Shown here: piece by piece, positions 1 to 6,653 of the stretch
Layout: every line of letters begins with the position of its first letter
Numbering within the stretch: position 1 is the stretch's first letter
Origin: Patescibacteria group bacterium
GTDB lineage: Bacteria > Patescibacteriota > Gracilibacteria > JAHISY01
Assembly: GCA_018817365.1 (NCBI GenBank)
Contig: JAHISY010000004.1
Coordinates: forward strand, 1 to 18,910
Length of the DNA: 18,910 nt
Reading direction: 5' to 3'
The notes under the pieces: generated by a model
Database searches by the model: none
Told to the model about the DNA's origin: nothing
The model's input: only the letters and a program-made list of their open reading frames with translations
Translations under genes and position numbers: made by a program

Positions 1-674
1 CCGAGCATTGTTTCCGGACGCGTCGTCGCGACGCAGACCGAACGATCGGTGGCTAAAACAAAGTAGCGAATGAAATAAAGATTCCCCTCTTCCTCACGGT
101 GCTCGACCTCGATGTCGGAGAGAACGGTGCGGCAGCGGGGACACCAATTAACGAGTTTTTTGTCGCGATAAATTAATTTTTTGTGAAAAAGCTTCACGAA
201 GGCATGCGCCACCGCACGCGAGCAGTCCTCGTCAAGCGTGAAAGCCTCGCGGCTCCAATCACAGCTCGCGCCCATTTTGCGAATTTGTTCGACAATGCGA
301 GAATGGTATTTCTCTTTCCACTCCCACACTTTTTCGAGAAATTTTTCCCGCCCCAAGTTTTCACGAGAAATTCCTTTTTCGAGTAGTCTTTTTTCAACCA
401 CATTTTGTGTGGCAATCCCCGCATGATCTGTGCCCGGCAGCCAGAGCACATCCCGCCCTTGCATTCGCTCGAAGCGCGCGAGAATGTCTTCAATCGTAAG
501 TGTGATCGCGTGACCAAGATGGAGCGCGCCGGTCACATTCGCCGGAGGCATCATCATTGTGAAAACTTTTTTCTTCGCTTTTCCTGTGGCTTTTCCAATT
601 TCAGCCTTTTCCCATTTTGCGGAGATTTTATTTTCTATTTCTTCCGGAATGTAAGCTTTCGCAATTTCTTTCAT
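1..674 (-). CDS. valS: Valyl-tRNA synthetase, N-terminal part (cut by window edge)
   Basis: This is a class I aminoacyl-tRNA synthetase that charges tRNA-Val in the cytoplasm. The first 224 codons are visible; the rest lies beyond position 1. The nucleotide-binding HIGH motif appears as HLGH at residues 52-55 inside PPANVTGALHLGHA, the ValRS form of the motif. GTDHAGIATQ follows near residues 81-90. WCPRC (177-181) with TVLSDIEV and ATTRPETML at the visible end belong to the start of the CP1 editing region shared by Val/Ile/Leu enzymes. The start at 674 gives a normal ValRS N-terminus, with IPEEIENKISAKWEK leading to the HIGH motif. A TATCAT hexamer ends 7 bp upstream, so the mRNA may be leaderless. 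The family call is near certain; the C-terminal KMSKS motif cannot be checked here. Confidence 0.95.
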   Translation of the reverse strand, partial: MKEIAKAYIPEEIENKISAKWEKAEIGKATGKAKKKVFTMMMPPANVTGALHLGHAITLTIEDILARFERMQGRDVLWLPGTDHAGIATQNVVEKRLLEKGISRENLGREKFLEKVWEWKEKYHSRIVEQIRKMGASCDWSREAFTLDEDCSRAVAHAFVKLFHKKLIYRDKKLVNWCPRCRTVLSDIEVEHREEEGNLYFIRYFVLATDRSVCVATTRPETML

Positions 675-938
675 CTGCGGAATGATACCGAAAAATCGGA
701 TTTTAGAGAAGTTTAGATGAACAAAAAATGTGTATCGTGGCTTTTGGAAGGTAAAAAAGAAGCGTTATCTGTGAGTTTACAAAAAATCTATTTTATGTGA
801 GAATGACAGACATTAAATTCTTACTCTCAAAAAAGCGATATTGAATCAACAGCGAGCGAAACAAAATCGCCTTGACGATTGATTAAATTTACGATTATTC
901 CGACTGATTGGATTTTGGATTTTGAAAAATCAACCCCA
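675..938. other. AT-rich intergenic region between valS and the ppdK 3' end
   Basis: The region between valS (leaving left) and the tail of ppdK holds about 260 bp of AT-rich sequence. Apart from the putative valS -10 I see no convincing ORF, RNA gene or terminator. The right edge merges into the G/C-tract repeats at 931-995. Confidence 0.5.
682..687 (-). promoter_or_regulatory. Possible -10 of valS
   Basis: On the minus strand TATCAT lies 7 bp before the valS ATG. No good -35 is visible. The spacing matches the leaderless pattern seen at five other genes in this window, which is the main reason for calling it. Confidence 0.35.
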
Positions 939-968
939 GGGGTTGAAAGTTAAGGGGTTGAAAGTTAA
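931..968. repeat. Small palindrome and 15-bp tandem duplication next to the ppdK end
   Basis: AACCCCAGGGGTT is a 13-bp palindrome at 932-944. From 939 the 15-mer GGGGTTGAAAGTTAA is repeated exactly (939-953 and 954-968). The second copy runs into the larger palindrome at 962-995. The tracts share the GGGGTTAA / TTAACCCC ends of that palindrome, so the block looks like stacked remains of one repeat family. Confidence 0.8.
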
Positions 969-995
969 CCCCCTAGATATCTAGGGGGTTAACTT
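962..995. repeat. 34-bp perfect palindrome forming the 3' end of ppdK (AGATATCT family, copy 1)
   Basis: The 34 bases are fully self-complementary: TTAACCCCCT on the left, GATATC at the centre and AGGGGGTTAA on the right. The last codons and the stop codon of ppdK (973-975) are inside it, so it supplies the protein end VNPLDI. A strong cruciform or RNA hairpin is expected, and it may act as a 3' end or processing signal for ppdK. Its right half (975-996) matches 18123-18144 at 21 of 22 positions. Confidence 0.92.
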
Positions 996-3594
996 CCTTC
1001 AGCACAGCCTGCGCCGCCGCGAGCCGCGCGATTGGAACGCGGAAAGGCGAGCAGCTCACGTAATCCATCCCGACGCGATGGCAAAATTCGACACTCGCCG
1101 GATCGCCGCCATGTTCTCCGCAGATTCCGCATTTCAATTTTTTGTGATCGGTGCGCCCTCGCTGAATCCCCATTTTGACCAGCTCGCCCACTCCCCGCTG
1201 ATCGAGCGAAGCGAACGGATCGGCATCGAGAATCCCCTCTTCGATATATTTTGGAATGAATTTCGGCGCGTCATCACGGCTGAAACCGAAAGTGAGCTGG
1301 GTAAGATCGTTCGTGCCGAAGCTGAAAAACTCCGCTTTCCGCGCAATTTTCCGCGCCCGCACGCACGCCCGCGGAATTTCAATCATCGTCCCGACGGCAT
1401 ATTTCAGCCGCACTTTTGATTTCTCGATAATCGCGTTGCCCATCTTGCGAACGATTTTTGCGAGAATGAAAAACTCCTCCATCATCCCGATGAGCGGGAT
1501 CATGATTTCGGGGATCACTTCAATTTTTTCTTTTTTCAGCCGAACCGCCGCCTCAAAAATCGCGCGCGATTGCATCTCGACGATTTCGGGATAATTCACC
1601 ATCAACCGCGCGCCCCGCATTCCCATCATCGGATTTATTTCGTGGAGAAAAGCCATCCGCTCGCGAAGCTTCTTTTCGGGAATTTTGAGATCCTTTGCGA
1701 GCAGCTTAATTTCTCGATCTTCCTGCGGAAGGAATTCGTGGAGCGGCGGATCGAGCAGGCGAATTGTCACCGGCAGACCCCGCATCGCGCGGAAGATTTT
1801 GTAAAAATCATCGCGCTGATATGGAAGAAGTTTCGCGAGAGCCTTTTTTCGCTCGGCAACATCCTCCGCGACGATCATCTCGCGCATCGCGAGAATCCGC
1901 TGCGGCTGAAAAAACATATGTTCCGTCCGACAGAGTCCGATTCCTTCCGCGCCGAAACTGCGGGCGAACTCCGCGTCATGGGGAGTATCCGCGTTCGTGC
2001 GAACTCGAAGTTTGCGGAATTTATCAGCCAACTTCATCAGCTGCGCAAAGTCTTTGTCGAGTTTCGGTTCTACGGTTTTAATTTTTCCGAGAATCACCTC
2101 GCCCGTCCCCCCGTCGAGTGTGATAATTTCACCCTCACGGATTGTCTTACCATTCGTCACGAATTGCTTTTTTTCCGAATCAATTTCAATCATTTCCGCG
2201 CCGGCGATGCAGCATTTCCCCATCCCGCGTGCGACAACTGCTGCGTGCGAAGTCATTCCACCACGAGCGGTGAGAATCCCACGTGCCGCATTCATCCCAT
2301 GAATGTCTTCCGGCGAAGTTTCCTTCCGTACGAGAATAACCTTTTTGCCGGCGTTGCCCAATTTTTCCGCTTCGTCGGCAGTGAAAACGACCGCCCCGCA
2401 TGCCGCGCCGGGTGATGCTGGCAGTCCTTTTGCGATGATAATTTTCTTCGCTGTCGGATCGAGGGTGGGATGCAAAAGTTGATCGAGCGAGTACGGATCG
2501 ACGCGGAGCACCGCCTCTTTTTCAGAAATCATTTTTTCGCGAACAAGCTCAACGGCAATACGAACCGCTGCCCGCGCCGTCCGCTTGCCGGTGCGAGTTT
2601 GGAGGAGAAAAAGTTTCCCGCGTTCGATTGTGAATTCGAGATCCTGCATATCGCGGTAGTGGCATTCCAATTTTTTATAAATCTTTTCCAATTCCGCGTA
2701 AATTTTGGGATTCTGTTTTTTTAATTTTGAAATCGGCTGCGGCGTGCGAATGCCGGCGACGACATCCTCGCCCTGCGCGTTCATCAGATATTCACCGAAA
2801 AACTTCCGCTCACCCGTCGCCGGATCGCGCGTGAATGCCACGCCTGTTCCGGAATCGTTGCCAAGATTGCCGAAAACCATCGCCTGCACATTCACCGCCG
2901 TGCCTTTCAAACCGGTGATTTTATTCATCTCGCGATAATAAACCGCGCGCGGATTATTCCAGCTGCGAAAAACTGCTTCGATCGAAAGCTTCAGCTGTTC
3001 GTGCGGATCTTGCGGAAAATCTTTTTTAATCGAAACGTGGACAACTTTTTTGAAAATACCGACAAGTTTTTTCAAATCTTCCGCACCGAGGTCGACATCA
3101 TTTTTGACTTTTTTAGAATTTTTCATTTTCTCCAATTCCGCCTCGAATTTCTCGTGCGAAACTCCAAGTACCACATCGCCAAACATTTGGATGAAGCGGC
3201 GGTACGCGTCCCATGCGAACCTTTCATTTTTTGAAATTGCCGCCAAACCTTCGACGGAACGATCATTCATCCCGAGATTGAGAACCGTATCCATCATCCC
3301 CGGCATCGATATTGCGGCGCCGGAACGGACGGAGACGAGCAGCGGATCGGCAGAATCTCCCAACTTCTTTCCCATTTTTATTTCTAATTTTTTGAGGTGC
3401 GCTTCTATATTTTTCATCAAACTGGCAGGCAATTTTTTGGACTTCGCATATCCCGCGCACACCTCAGTGGTGATCGTGAATCCCGGCGGCACCGGAATTT
3501 TCAACCCGCTCATCTCCGCGAGATTCGCGCCTTTCCCTCCGAGAAGGTCTTTCATCGAAGCGTTGCCTTCAGTGAAGTCGTAAACTTTTTTCAT
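973..3594 (-). CDS. ppdK: Pyruvate, phosphate dikinase
   Basis: This cytoplasmic enzyme interconverts pyruvate + ATP + Pi and PEP + AMP + PPi, giving a PPi-linked alternative to pyruvate kinase. The product is 873 aa, a normal length for bacterial PPDK. The N-terminal ATP-grasp part has GGKGANLAEM and SVRSGAAISMPGMMDT. The phosphohistidine domain has GGMTSHAAVVARGMGKCC, with the catalytic His near residue 450. The C-terminal PEP/pyruvate barrel has RLLDPPLHEFLP, SFGTNDLTQLTFG and GICGEHGGDP, with the catalytic Cys near 825. The start at 3594 (MKKVYDFTEG) is preferred over the in-frame ATG at 3621 because it matches the usual family N-terminus. No Shine-Dalgarno sequence is visible. The last residues are encoded by a palindromic repeat. 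The gene stands alone, with a long leader carrying a hairpin. Confidence 0.97.
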   Translation of the reverse strand: MKKVYDFTEGNASMKDLLGGKGANLAEMSGLKIPVPPGFTITTEVCAGYAKSKKLPASLMKNIEAHLKKLEIKMGKKLGDSADPLLVSVRSGAAISMPGMMDTVLNLGMNDRSVEGLAAISKNERFAWDAYRRFIQMFGDVVLGVSHEKFEAELEKMKNSKKVKNDVDLGAEDLKKLVGIFKKVVHVSIKKDFPQDPHEQLKLSIEAVFRSWNNPRAVYYREMNKITGLKGTAVNVQAMVFGNLGNDSGTGVAFTRDPATGERKFFGEYLMNAQGEDVVAGIRTPQPISKLKKQNPKIYAELEKIYKKLECHYRDMQDLEFTIERGKLFLLQTRTGKRTARAAVRIAVELVREKMISEKEAVLRVDPYSLDQLLHPTLDPTAKKIIIAKGLPASPGAACGAVVFTADEAEKLGNAGKKVILVRKETSPEDIHGMNAARGILTARGGMTSHAAVVARGMGKCCIAGAEMIEIDSEKKQFVTNGKTIREGEIITLDGGTGEVILGKIKTVEPKLDKDFAQLMKLADKFRKLRVRTNADTPHDAEFARSFGAEGIGLCRTEHMFFQPQRILAMREMIVAEDVAERKKALAKLLPYQRDDFYKIFRAMRGLPVTIRLLDPPLHEFLPQEDREIKLLAKDLKIPEKKLRERMAFLHEINPMMGMRGARLMVNYPEIVEMQSRAIFEAAVRLKKEKIEVIPEIMIPLIGMMEEFFILAKIVRKMGNAIIEKSKVRLKYAVGTMIEIPRACVRARKIARKAEFFSFGTNDLTQLTFGFSRDDAPKFIPKYIEEGILDADPFASLDQRGVGELVKMGIQRGRTDHKKLKCGICGEHGGDPASVEFCHRVGMDYVSCSPFRVPIARLAAAQAVLKEVNPLDI

Positions 3595-3624
3595 AAAATA
3601 AAAATTAAAAAGTAAAAACAAAAA

Positions 3625-3647
3625 CTCCGCAAAAATCGGAGGCGGAG
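3625..3647 (-). promoter_or_regulatory. Terminator-like hairpin with alternative pairing in the ppdK leader
   Basis: On the minus strand CTCCGC pairs with GCGGAG and is followed by TTTTTGTTTTT, the form of an intrinsic terminator, about 30 bp before the ppdK ATG. A second internal CTCCG can pair with the same 3' arm, giving two mutually exclusive stems. No minus-strand gene lies directly upstream, so the structure falls within the predicted ppdK leader and could be an attenuator. No known riboswitch class is recognised. Confidence 0.4.
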
Positions 3648-3688
3648 TAAATTTTTTGAAAGCATGTTCGAAGTTGAAAAGATTTTGT

Positions 3689-3715
3689 AATCCTTATTCT
3701 CCTTACAATCCTTAT
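3689..3715. repeat. Short direct/inverted repeats in the ppdK leader
   Basis: AATCCTTAT occurs at 3689-3697 and 3707-3715, and TTGTAA/TTACAA arms bracket the space between. On the minus (ppdK) strand this reads as AAGGA three times. It could be a protein-binding site or leader element; the function is unknown. Confidence 0.4.
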
Positions 3716-3746
3716 GAACTTTATTATCCTTCCTCAAAGTGCGGAG

Positions 3747-3775
3747 ATTTTAGCGAGACAAATCGATACGAGCAA
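3747..3775 (-). promoter_or_regulatory. Predicted ppdK promoter
   Basis: On the minus strand TTGCTC (3775-3770), a 17-bp spacer and TAAAAT (3752-3747) form a sigma70-like promoter. Transcription would start near 3740 and give a leader of about 145 nt before the ppdK ATG, unlike the leaderless pattern of other genes here. Confidence 0.45.
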
Positions 3776-3784
3776 CTCGAAAAG

Positions 3785-3810
3785 TTGAGTAAAATTTTTG
3801 CGCTAAAATT
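3785..3810. repeat. 26-bp direct repeat, left copy, flanking hicBA
   Basis: The bases are identical to 4405-4430. The unit starts GTTGAGTAAAATTTTT and ends GCGCTAAAAT. The two copies lie on either side of the hicB-hicA pair. The flanking bases differ on both sides, so the match is exactly 26 bp. Confidence 0.9.
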
Positions 3811-3814
3811 CTTA

Positions 3815-3846
3815 TTTGAATAATTTTTCAAATTTTTTGCTAAAAT
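3815..3846 (+). promoter_or_regulatory. hicBA promoter with overlapping inverted repeat (possible operator)
   Basis: TTGAAT (3817-3822), an 18-bp spacer and TAAAAT (3841-3846) form a promoter whose -10 ends 6 bp before the hicB ATG, so the transcript should be leaderless. An inverted repeat ATTTGAA-N6-TTCAAAT (3815-3834) covers the -35. HicB antitoxins commonly repress their own promoter, so this is a candidate operator. Confidence 0.55.
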
Positions 3847-3852
3847 TAAAAT

Positions 3853-4131
3853 ATGATCACCCCTTTCCAAAGATACATTTTATCAGCACTTTCCCGCGCA
3901 AAGTATGATTTTGACGAAGATTCGAAAATTTATGTTGCTTCGATTCCGCAACTGCCGGGAGTAGTGGCGCAAGCAAAAACTATCGAAGCGGCGCGTGCTG
4001 AATTAGCGGAGGTGGTGGAAGATTGGGTTTTAATTGCATTGCAATTTGGAGATGCGATTCCCATGATTGGCGGTGTGAAAATTCATCAGATTGATTCGAG
4101 GAAAAGAAATCGCACTCTCACGCATGCCTAA
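3853..4131 (+). CDS. hicB: HicB-family antitoxin
   Basis: The 92-aa product is the antitoxin of a type II toxin-antitoxin module. It would bind and block the HicA RNase and usually also represses the operon. The HicB partial RNase-H-like fold is visible as YVASIPQLPGVVAQAKTIEA (about 27-46) followed by the helix AARAELAEVVEDWVLIAL, the standard HicB core. A clear C-terminal helix-turn-helix or ribbon-helix-helix domain is not obvious in the short tail, so DNA binding is uncertain. The stop codon overlaps the start of hicA by 8 bp, which indicates coupled translation. The order is hicB-hicA rather than the more familiar hicA-hicB. The start at 3853 lies 6 bp after a TAAAAT box, with no room for a Shine-Dalgarno sequence. 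Confidence 0.88.
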   Translation: MITPFQRYILSALSRAKYDFDEDSKIYVASIPQLPGVVAQAKTIEAARAELAEVVEDWVLIALQFGDAIPMIGGVKIHQIDSRKRNRTLTHA

Positions 4132-4345
4132 AGTCCCGCCGATTAAACGCAAAGAATTCGTTCGCAAACTGAAAGCTCTCGGTTTTGATGGACCTTTTGC
4201 GGGCGGGAAGCATGAATTTTTGAGAAGAAATGATGGGCTAAAAATCACAATTCCCAACCCTCATCAAAAAGAAATTTCAGGAGTTTTACAAAAAATTATT
4301 CTCACGCAAGCAGATATTTCCGTGGAGGAGTTTCTGAAAATTTAG
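4124..4345 (+). CDS. hicA: HicA-family mRNA interferase toxin
   Basis: This 73-aa product fits the HicA/YcfA family, small double-stranded-RNA-binding-fold RNases that cleave mRNA when not bound by HicB. PPIKRKEFVRKLKALGF is the first helix and GGKHEFLRR holds the expected catalytic His (residue 30). The strand LKITIPNPHQKEIS and a C-terminal helix ending VEEFLKI complete the fold. The ATG at 4124 is chosen because it gives the usual family length and overlaps the hicB stop (ATGCCTAA). An in-frame upstream ATG at 4091 would add 11 residues inside hicB and is less likely. The catalytic His is intact, so the toxin is probably functional. Confidence 0.88.
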   Translation: MPKVPPIKRKEFVRKLKALGFDGPFAGGKHEFLRRNDGLKITIPNPHQKEISGVLQKIILTQADISVEEFLKI

Positions 4346-4404
4346 TTTTGACAATACAAATAAAAATCCACCCTCTATTTTCCAATATCCAACTTCCAGC
4401 GGAG

Positions 4405-4430
4405 GTTGAGTAAAATTTTTGCGCTAAAAT
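4405..4430. repeat. 26-bp direct repeat, right copy, upstream of the ABC transporter
   Basis: This is the exact second copy of 3785-3810. It ends in GCGCTAAAAT about 50 bp before the ABC transporter ATG and may carry that gene's -10 box. No well-spaced -35 is visible; TTGAGT lies only 13 bp upstream of TAAAAT. Confidence 0.9.
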
Positions 4431-4478
4431 AGCTTTGCGATTGCTTCGAATTAAAACAATCTTGAAATTTTAAAAGTC

Positions 4479-6251
4479 ATGCAAATCTCCTTTTCTCAAG
4501 TCTCGAAATTCGTGTGGAACTATCTCCGAAATAATCCAGCGTGGCTCGCAGGAGTGTTGATTTTAATTGTTTTGCAAACGGTTGCGGAAATTATGATGCC
4601 GCAACTTTTCGGAATGTTTGCCGATACTCTCGCCAAAAATTCGAGCAACCCGATCGCCGGTTTGCCGGAAATTTGGAAAATTTTAGTTTTAATCGGAATC
4701 ACTGGAATTTCTTATTGGACTTTTCATAAAGGCAAAAATATTTTTTGGGATTGGCGGTGGCTGCCAATGATGAAAAAAATTCAGCAAGACGCGCTTTTCA
4801 AAGTTCAAAGATTTTCGACCGACTGGCACATTAATTCTTTCGCTGGCGCGACGGTGCGAAAAATCACCCGCGCAGTTTGGGCAGCTAATTCTTTCGTCGA
4901 TCAATTTTTATTTACCTTTATTCCGCTCTCGATTTTAATTCTTGGAATGATCGGAGTGATGTTTTGGCGATGGAAAATGATGGGACTCATTCTCACGGGC
5001 GGCGCAGTTATTTACACTCTTTTCAGCATTTTGATTGCTAAATATTTTATCGCGCCGAGAGCCCGTGCCGCGACTCAAGTTGACACGAAACTCGGCGCGT
5101 CGCTCGCCGACTCAATCTCCTGTAACTCGACGGTGAAAATTTTCGGACGGGAAAATTCGGAAGACAAAATCTTTGAACGCATTGTTGAAAAATGGAGGAA
5201 AAAACATTGGAAATTATGGCTTATTTTTAATTTAACCGACATCTCGCAAGCTTTTATAATGACCGCTTTAAAATTCGGACTTTTGATTCCGGCAGTCTGG
5301 CTTTGGGCTGAAGGTCTCGCGACGGTCGGTGACGCGGTTTTCGTTTTGGCAAGTTACAATCTCGTTTCCGCCCATCTGCGCCACATCGGCGAAAGAATTC
5401 GGGAAACTCAAAAATCAGCGAATGAAATGGAGGATATCGTGGAATTCAGCCTAATGCCATTTTTTGTGGCGGATGCGAAGGGCGCGAAAAATTTGGAAGT
5501 TCGAAAAGGTGAGATTGAATTGCGGAATGTTAATTTCCGGTATTCGAATCAGCAGCGCGCTATTTTCAAAAACCTCTCACTGAAAATCAAAGCGGGCGAA
5601 AAGATTGCGCTCGTCGGTCGTTCCGGCGGCGGGAAGACGACTTTTGTGAAACTTTTGCAGCGGTTGCACGATTTGAATTCTGGAAAAATTGAAATCGACA
5701 GGCAAGATATTTCGCGAATCACGCAAAAAAGTTTACGGCGAGCAATCGGACTTGTGCCGCAAGACCCGATTCTTTTTCATCGCAGCCTTGCTGAAAATAT
5801 TTCGTACGGTCGACCACAATCAACTTTGCCGGAAATTCGAGCGGCGGCACGACTCGCCCACGCGGATGAATTTATCTCGAAATTGCCGAAAAAATACGAC
5901 ACACTCGTCGGTGAACGAGGAGTGAAACTGAGTGGCGGCGAGCGGCAGCGCGTGGCAATCGCGCGGGCGATGCTCGCGGACACGCCGATCTTGATTTTGG
6001 ACGAAGCGACCAGCAGTCTCGATTCTGCCAGTGAAAAATTGATTCAAGACGCGCTGAAAAAATTGATGGAAGGTAAAACTGTGATCATTGTGGCGCACCG
6101 TCTCTCGACGATCCGATCGGCGGATCGCATCCTCGTTTTTGAAAATGGAGAAATCATAGAAGAAGGCACTCATTTCCAACTGCTGCGGAGAGACGAGGGA
6201 ATTTACCGAAAACTGTTTGAATTGCAGGCGGGCGGATTTATCGGAGAGTGA
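4479..6251 (+). CDS. ABC exporter half-transporter (permease-ATPase fusion)
   Basis: The 590-aa protein has an N-terminal exporter-type transmembrane domain (about 1-320; hydrophobic segments near 22-42, 66-82, 142-162, 167-190 and 257-290) and a C-terminal nucleotide-binding domain. The ATPase motifs are complete: Walker A GRSGGGKTT (from 380), Q-loop VPQDP (Q428), signature LSGGERQR (484-491), Walker B ILILDEATSSLD (504-515) and switch His in VAHRLST (540). It should work as a dimer in the inner membrane and export a lipid, glycolipid, peptide or drug. The sequence alone does not name the substrate, so MsbA-like or multidrug labels would be guesses. It follows hicBA and a 26-bp repeat and is the only ABC gene in the window. 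No partner half-transporter is adjacent, which favours a homodimer. Confidence 0.93.
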   Translation: MQISFSQVSKFVWNYLRNNPAWLAGVLILIVLQTVAEIMMPQLFGMFADTLAKNSSNPIAGLPEIWKILVLIGITGISYWTFHKGKNIFWDWRWLPMMKKIQQDALFKVQRFSTDWHINSFAGATVRKITRAVWAANSFVDQFLFTFIPLSILILGMIGVMFWRWKMMGLILTGGAVIYTLFSILIAKYFIAPRARAATQVDTKLGASLADSISCNSTVKIFGRENSEDKIFERIVEKWRKKHWKLWLIFNLTDISQAFIMTALKFGLLIPAVWLWAEGLATVGDAVFVLASYNLVSAHLRHIGERIRETQKSANEMEDIVEFSLMPFFVADAKGAKNLEVRKGEIELRNVNFRYSNQQRAIFKNLSLKIKAGEKIALVGRSGGGKTTFVKLLQRLHDLNSGKIEIDRQDISRITQKSLRRAIGLVPQDPILFHRSLAENISYGRPQSTLPEIRAAARLAHADEFISKLPKKYDTLVGERGVKLSGGERQRVAIARAMLADTPILILDEATSSLDSASEKLIQDALKKLMEGKTVIIVAHRLSTIRSADRILVFENGEIIEEGTHFQLLRRDEGIYRKLFELQAGGFIGE

Positions 6252-6255
6252 GCGG

Positions 6256-6292
6256 ATAAGTCGTTGAGCCATCAAGTCAATAAGTCGTTGAG
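6256..6292. repeat. 13-bp direct repeat downstream of the ABC gene
   Basis: ATAAGTCGTTGAG occurs at 6256-6268 and again at 6280-6292, a 24-bp period with a related linker. It begins four bases after the ABC stop codon. No function is apparent. Confidence 0.75.
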
Positions 6293-6309
6293 TTGAAAAT
6301 TTTGTCAGC

Positions 6310-6395
6310 GATGAGAAGAATTTTAAGTTTTAAATTCCCGTCTTCACGAGGACAAGTTTTAAAACAATTTTGAATGTTTGTTTCGCGTACGCGGG
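6310..6395. repeat. Intergenic repeat, copy 1 (second copy at 10752-10822)
   Basis: GATGAGAAGAATTT (6310-6323) and a 39-bp block (6357-6395, TTTTAAAACAATTTT then a C/G palindrome) recur at 10752-10765 and 10784-10822. The 39-bp block matches at about 34 of 39 positions. The C/G part here is CGCGTACGCG; in the other copy it is a perfect CCCGCG-GA-CGCGGG hairpin. This copy has an extra segment (about 6337-6356) resembling the palindrome in der. Confidence 0.7.
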
Positions 6396-6428
6396 GCAAG
6401 CGTGCAATAATTATTTCTCAAACCGTAG

Positions 6429-6448
6429 GCGCGATTCACCAATCGCGC
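6429..6448. repeat. 8-bp-stem hairpin palindrome
   Basis: GCGCGATT-CACC-AATCGCGC is a perfect stem-loop in the space between the ABC gene and the small ORF. It has no T-tract, so it is not a standard terminator. It resembles dispersed palindromic repeats rather than a regulatory site. Confidence 0.7.
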
Positions 6449-6455
6449 AAGGTGG

Positions 6456-6461
6456 TAAAAT
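6456..6461 (+). promoter_or_regulatory. -10 box 6 bp before the GTG of the 48-codon ORF
   Basis: TAAAAT followed by TTCCGC and GTG has the same spacing as the hicB, sanA, yggS and helicase starts. If the downstream 2.15-kb segment is an insertion, this was probably the original promoter of the membrane-protein gene now starting at 8622. Confidence 0.45.
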
Positions 6462-6487
6462 TTCCGCGTGAAGAAAATAGAAAAAAT
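6460..6487. repeat. 28-bp direct repeat, left copy
   Basis: The bases are identical to 8614-8641, offset 2154 bp. The unit starts ATTTCCGCGTGAAG and ends ATAGAAAAAAT, so it contains a GTG start and codes for KKIEK after the start. It duplicates the 5' end of the gene starting at 8622. Confidence 0.93.
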
Positions 6488-6614
6488 CAGTGACAGAATA
6501 ATTTTGCAGGGCTTAGGAGAAGTTTTGGAAGAGAAAGATAAAATATGGGCAAAAGGCAACTTGAAAAAAGAAACAATTTTTCTTTTAAAGAATTATCAAA
6601 AAAGTTTAAACTAG
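6468..6614 (+). CDS. 48-codon ORF sharing its N-terminus with the 8622 gene
   Basis: The reading frame runs from GTG at 6468 to TAG at 6612 and would encode 48 charged residues, starting MKKIEKISDRI and ending NYQKSLN. The first seven codons come from the 28-bp repeat; after that the sequence is AT-rich and unlike the 8622 protein. A TAAAAT box 6 bp upstream could drive it as a leaderless mRNA. No transmembrane segment or family motif is seen. It may be a real small protein, or only a by-product of the duplication that captured a promoter and start codon. The downstream Cys-rich gene starts 39 bp after its stop, so the two may be co-transcribed. Confidence 0.4.
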   Translation: MKKIEKISDRIILQGLGEVLEEKDKIWAKGNLKKETIFLLKNYQKSLN

Positions 6615-6653
6615 TCCATATATTTTTATTATTTTTTTTAAAAACCAAACATT

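Noticed and set aside
964..993. The ppdK-end palindrome as a classical rho-independent terminator
   Set aside because: It has a strong stem but no T-tract on the ppdK strand, and the same unit occurs inside other genes; repeat is the better primary label.
1570..2415. 281-codon open frame on the plus strand inside ppdK
   Set aside because: It is antisense to a full-length, motif-complete ppdK and shows no family motif or start signal; it arises from codon bias of the real gene.
3785..3810. The 26-bp repeat as a complete sigma70 promoter
   Set aside because: TTGAGT and TAAAAT are only 13 bp apart, too close for a normal -35/-10 pair; hicB has a better promoter downstream.
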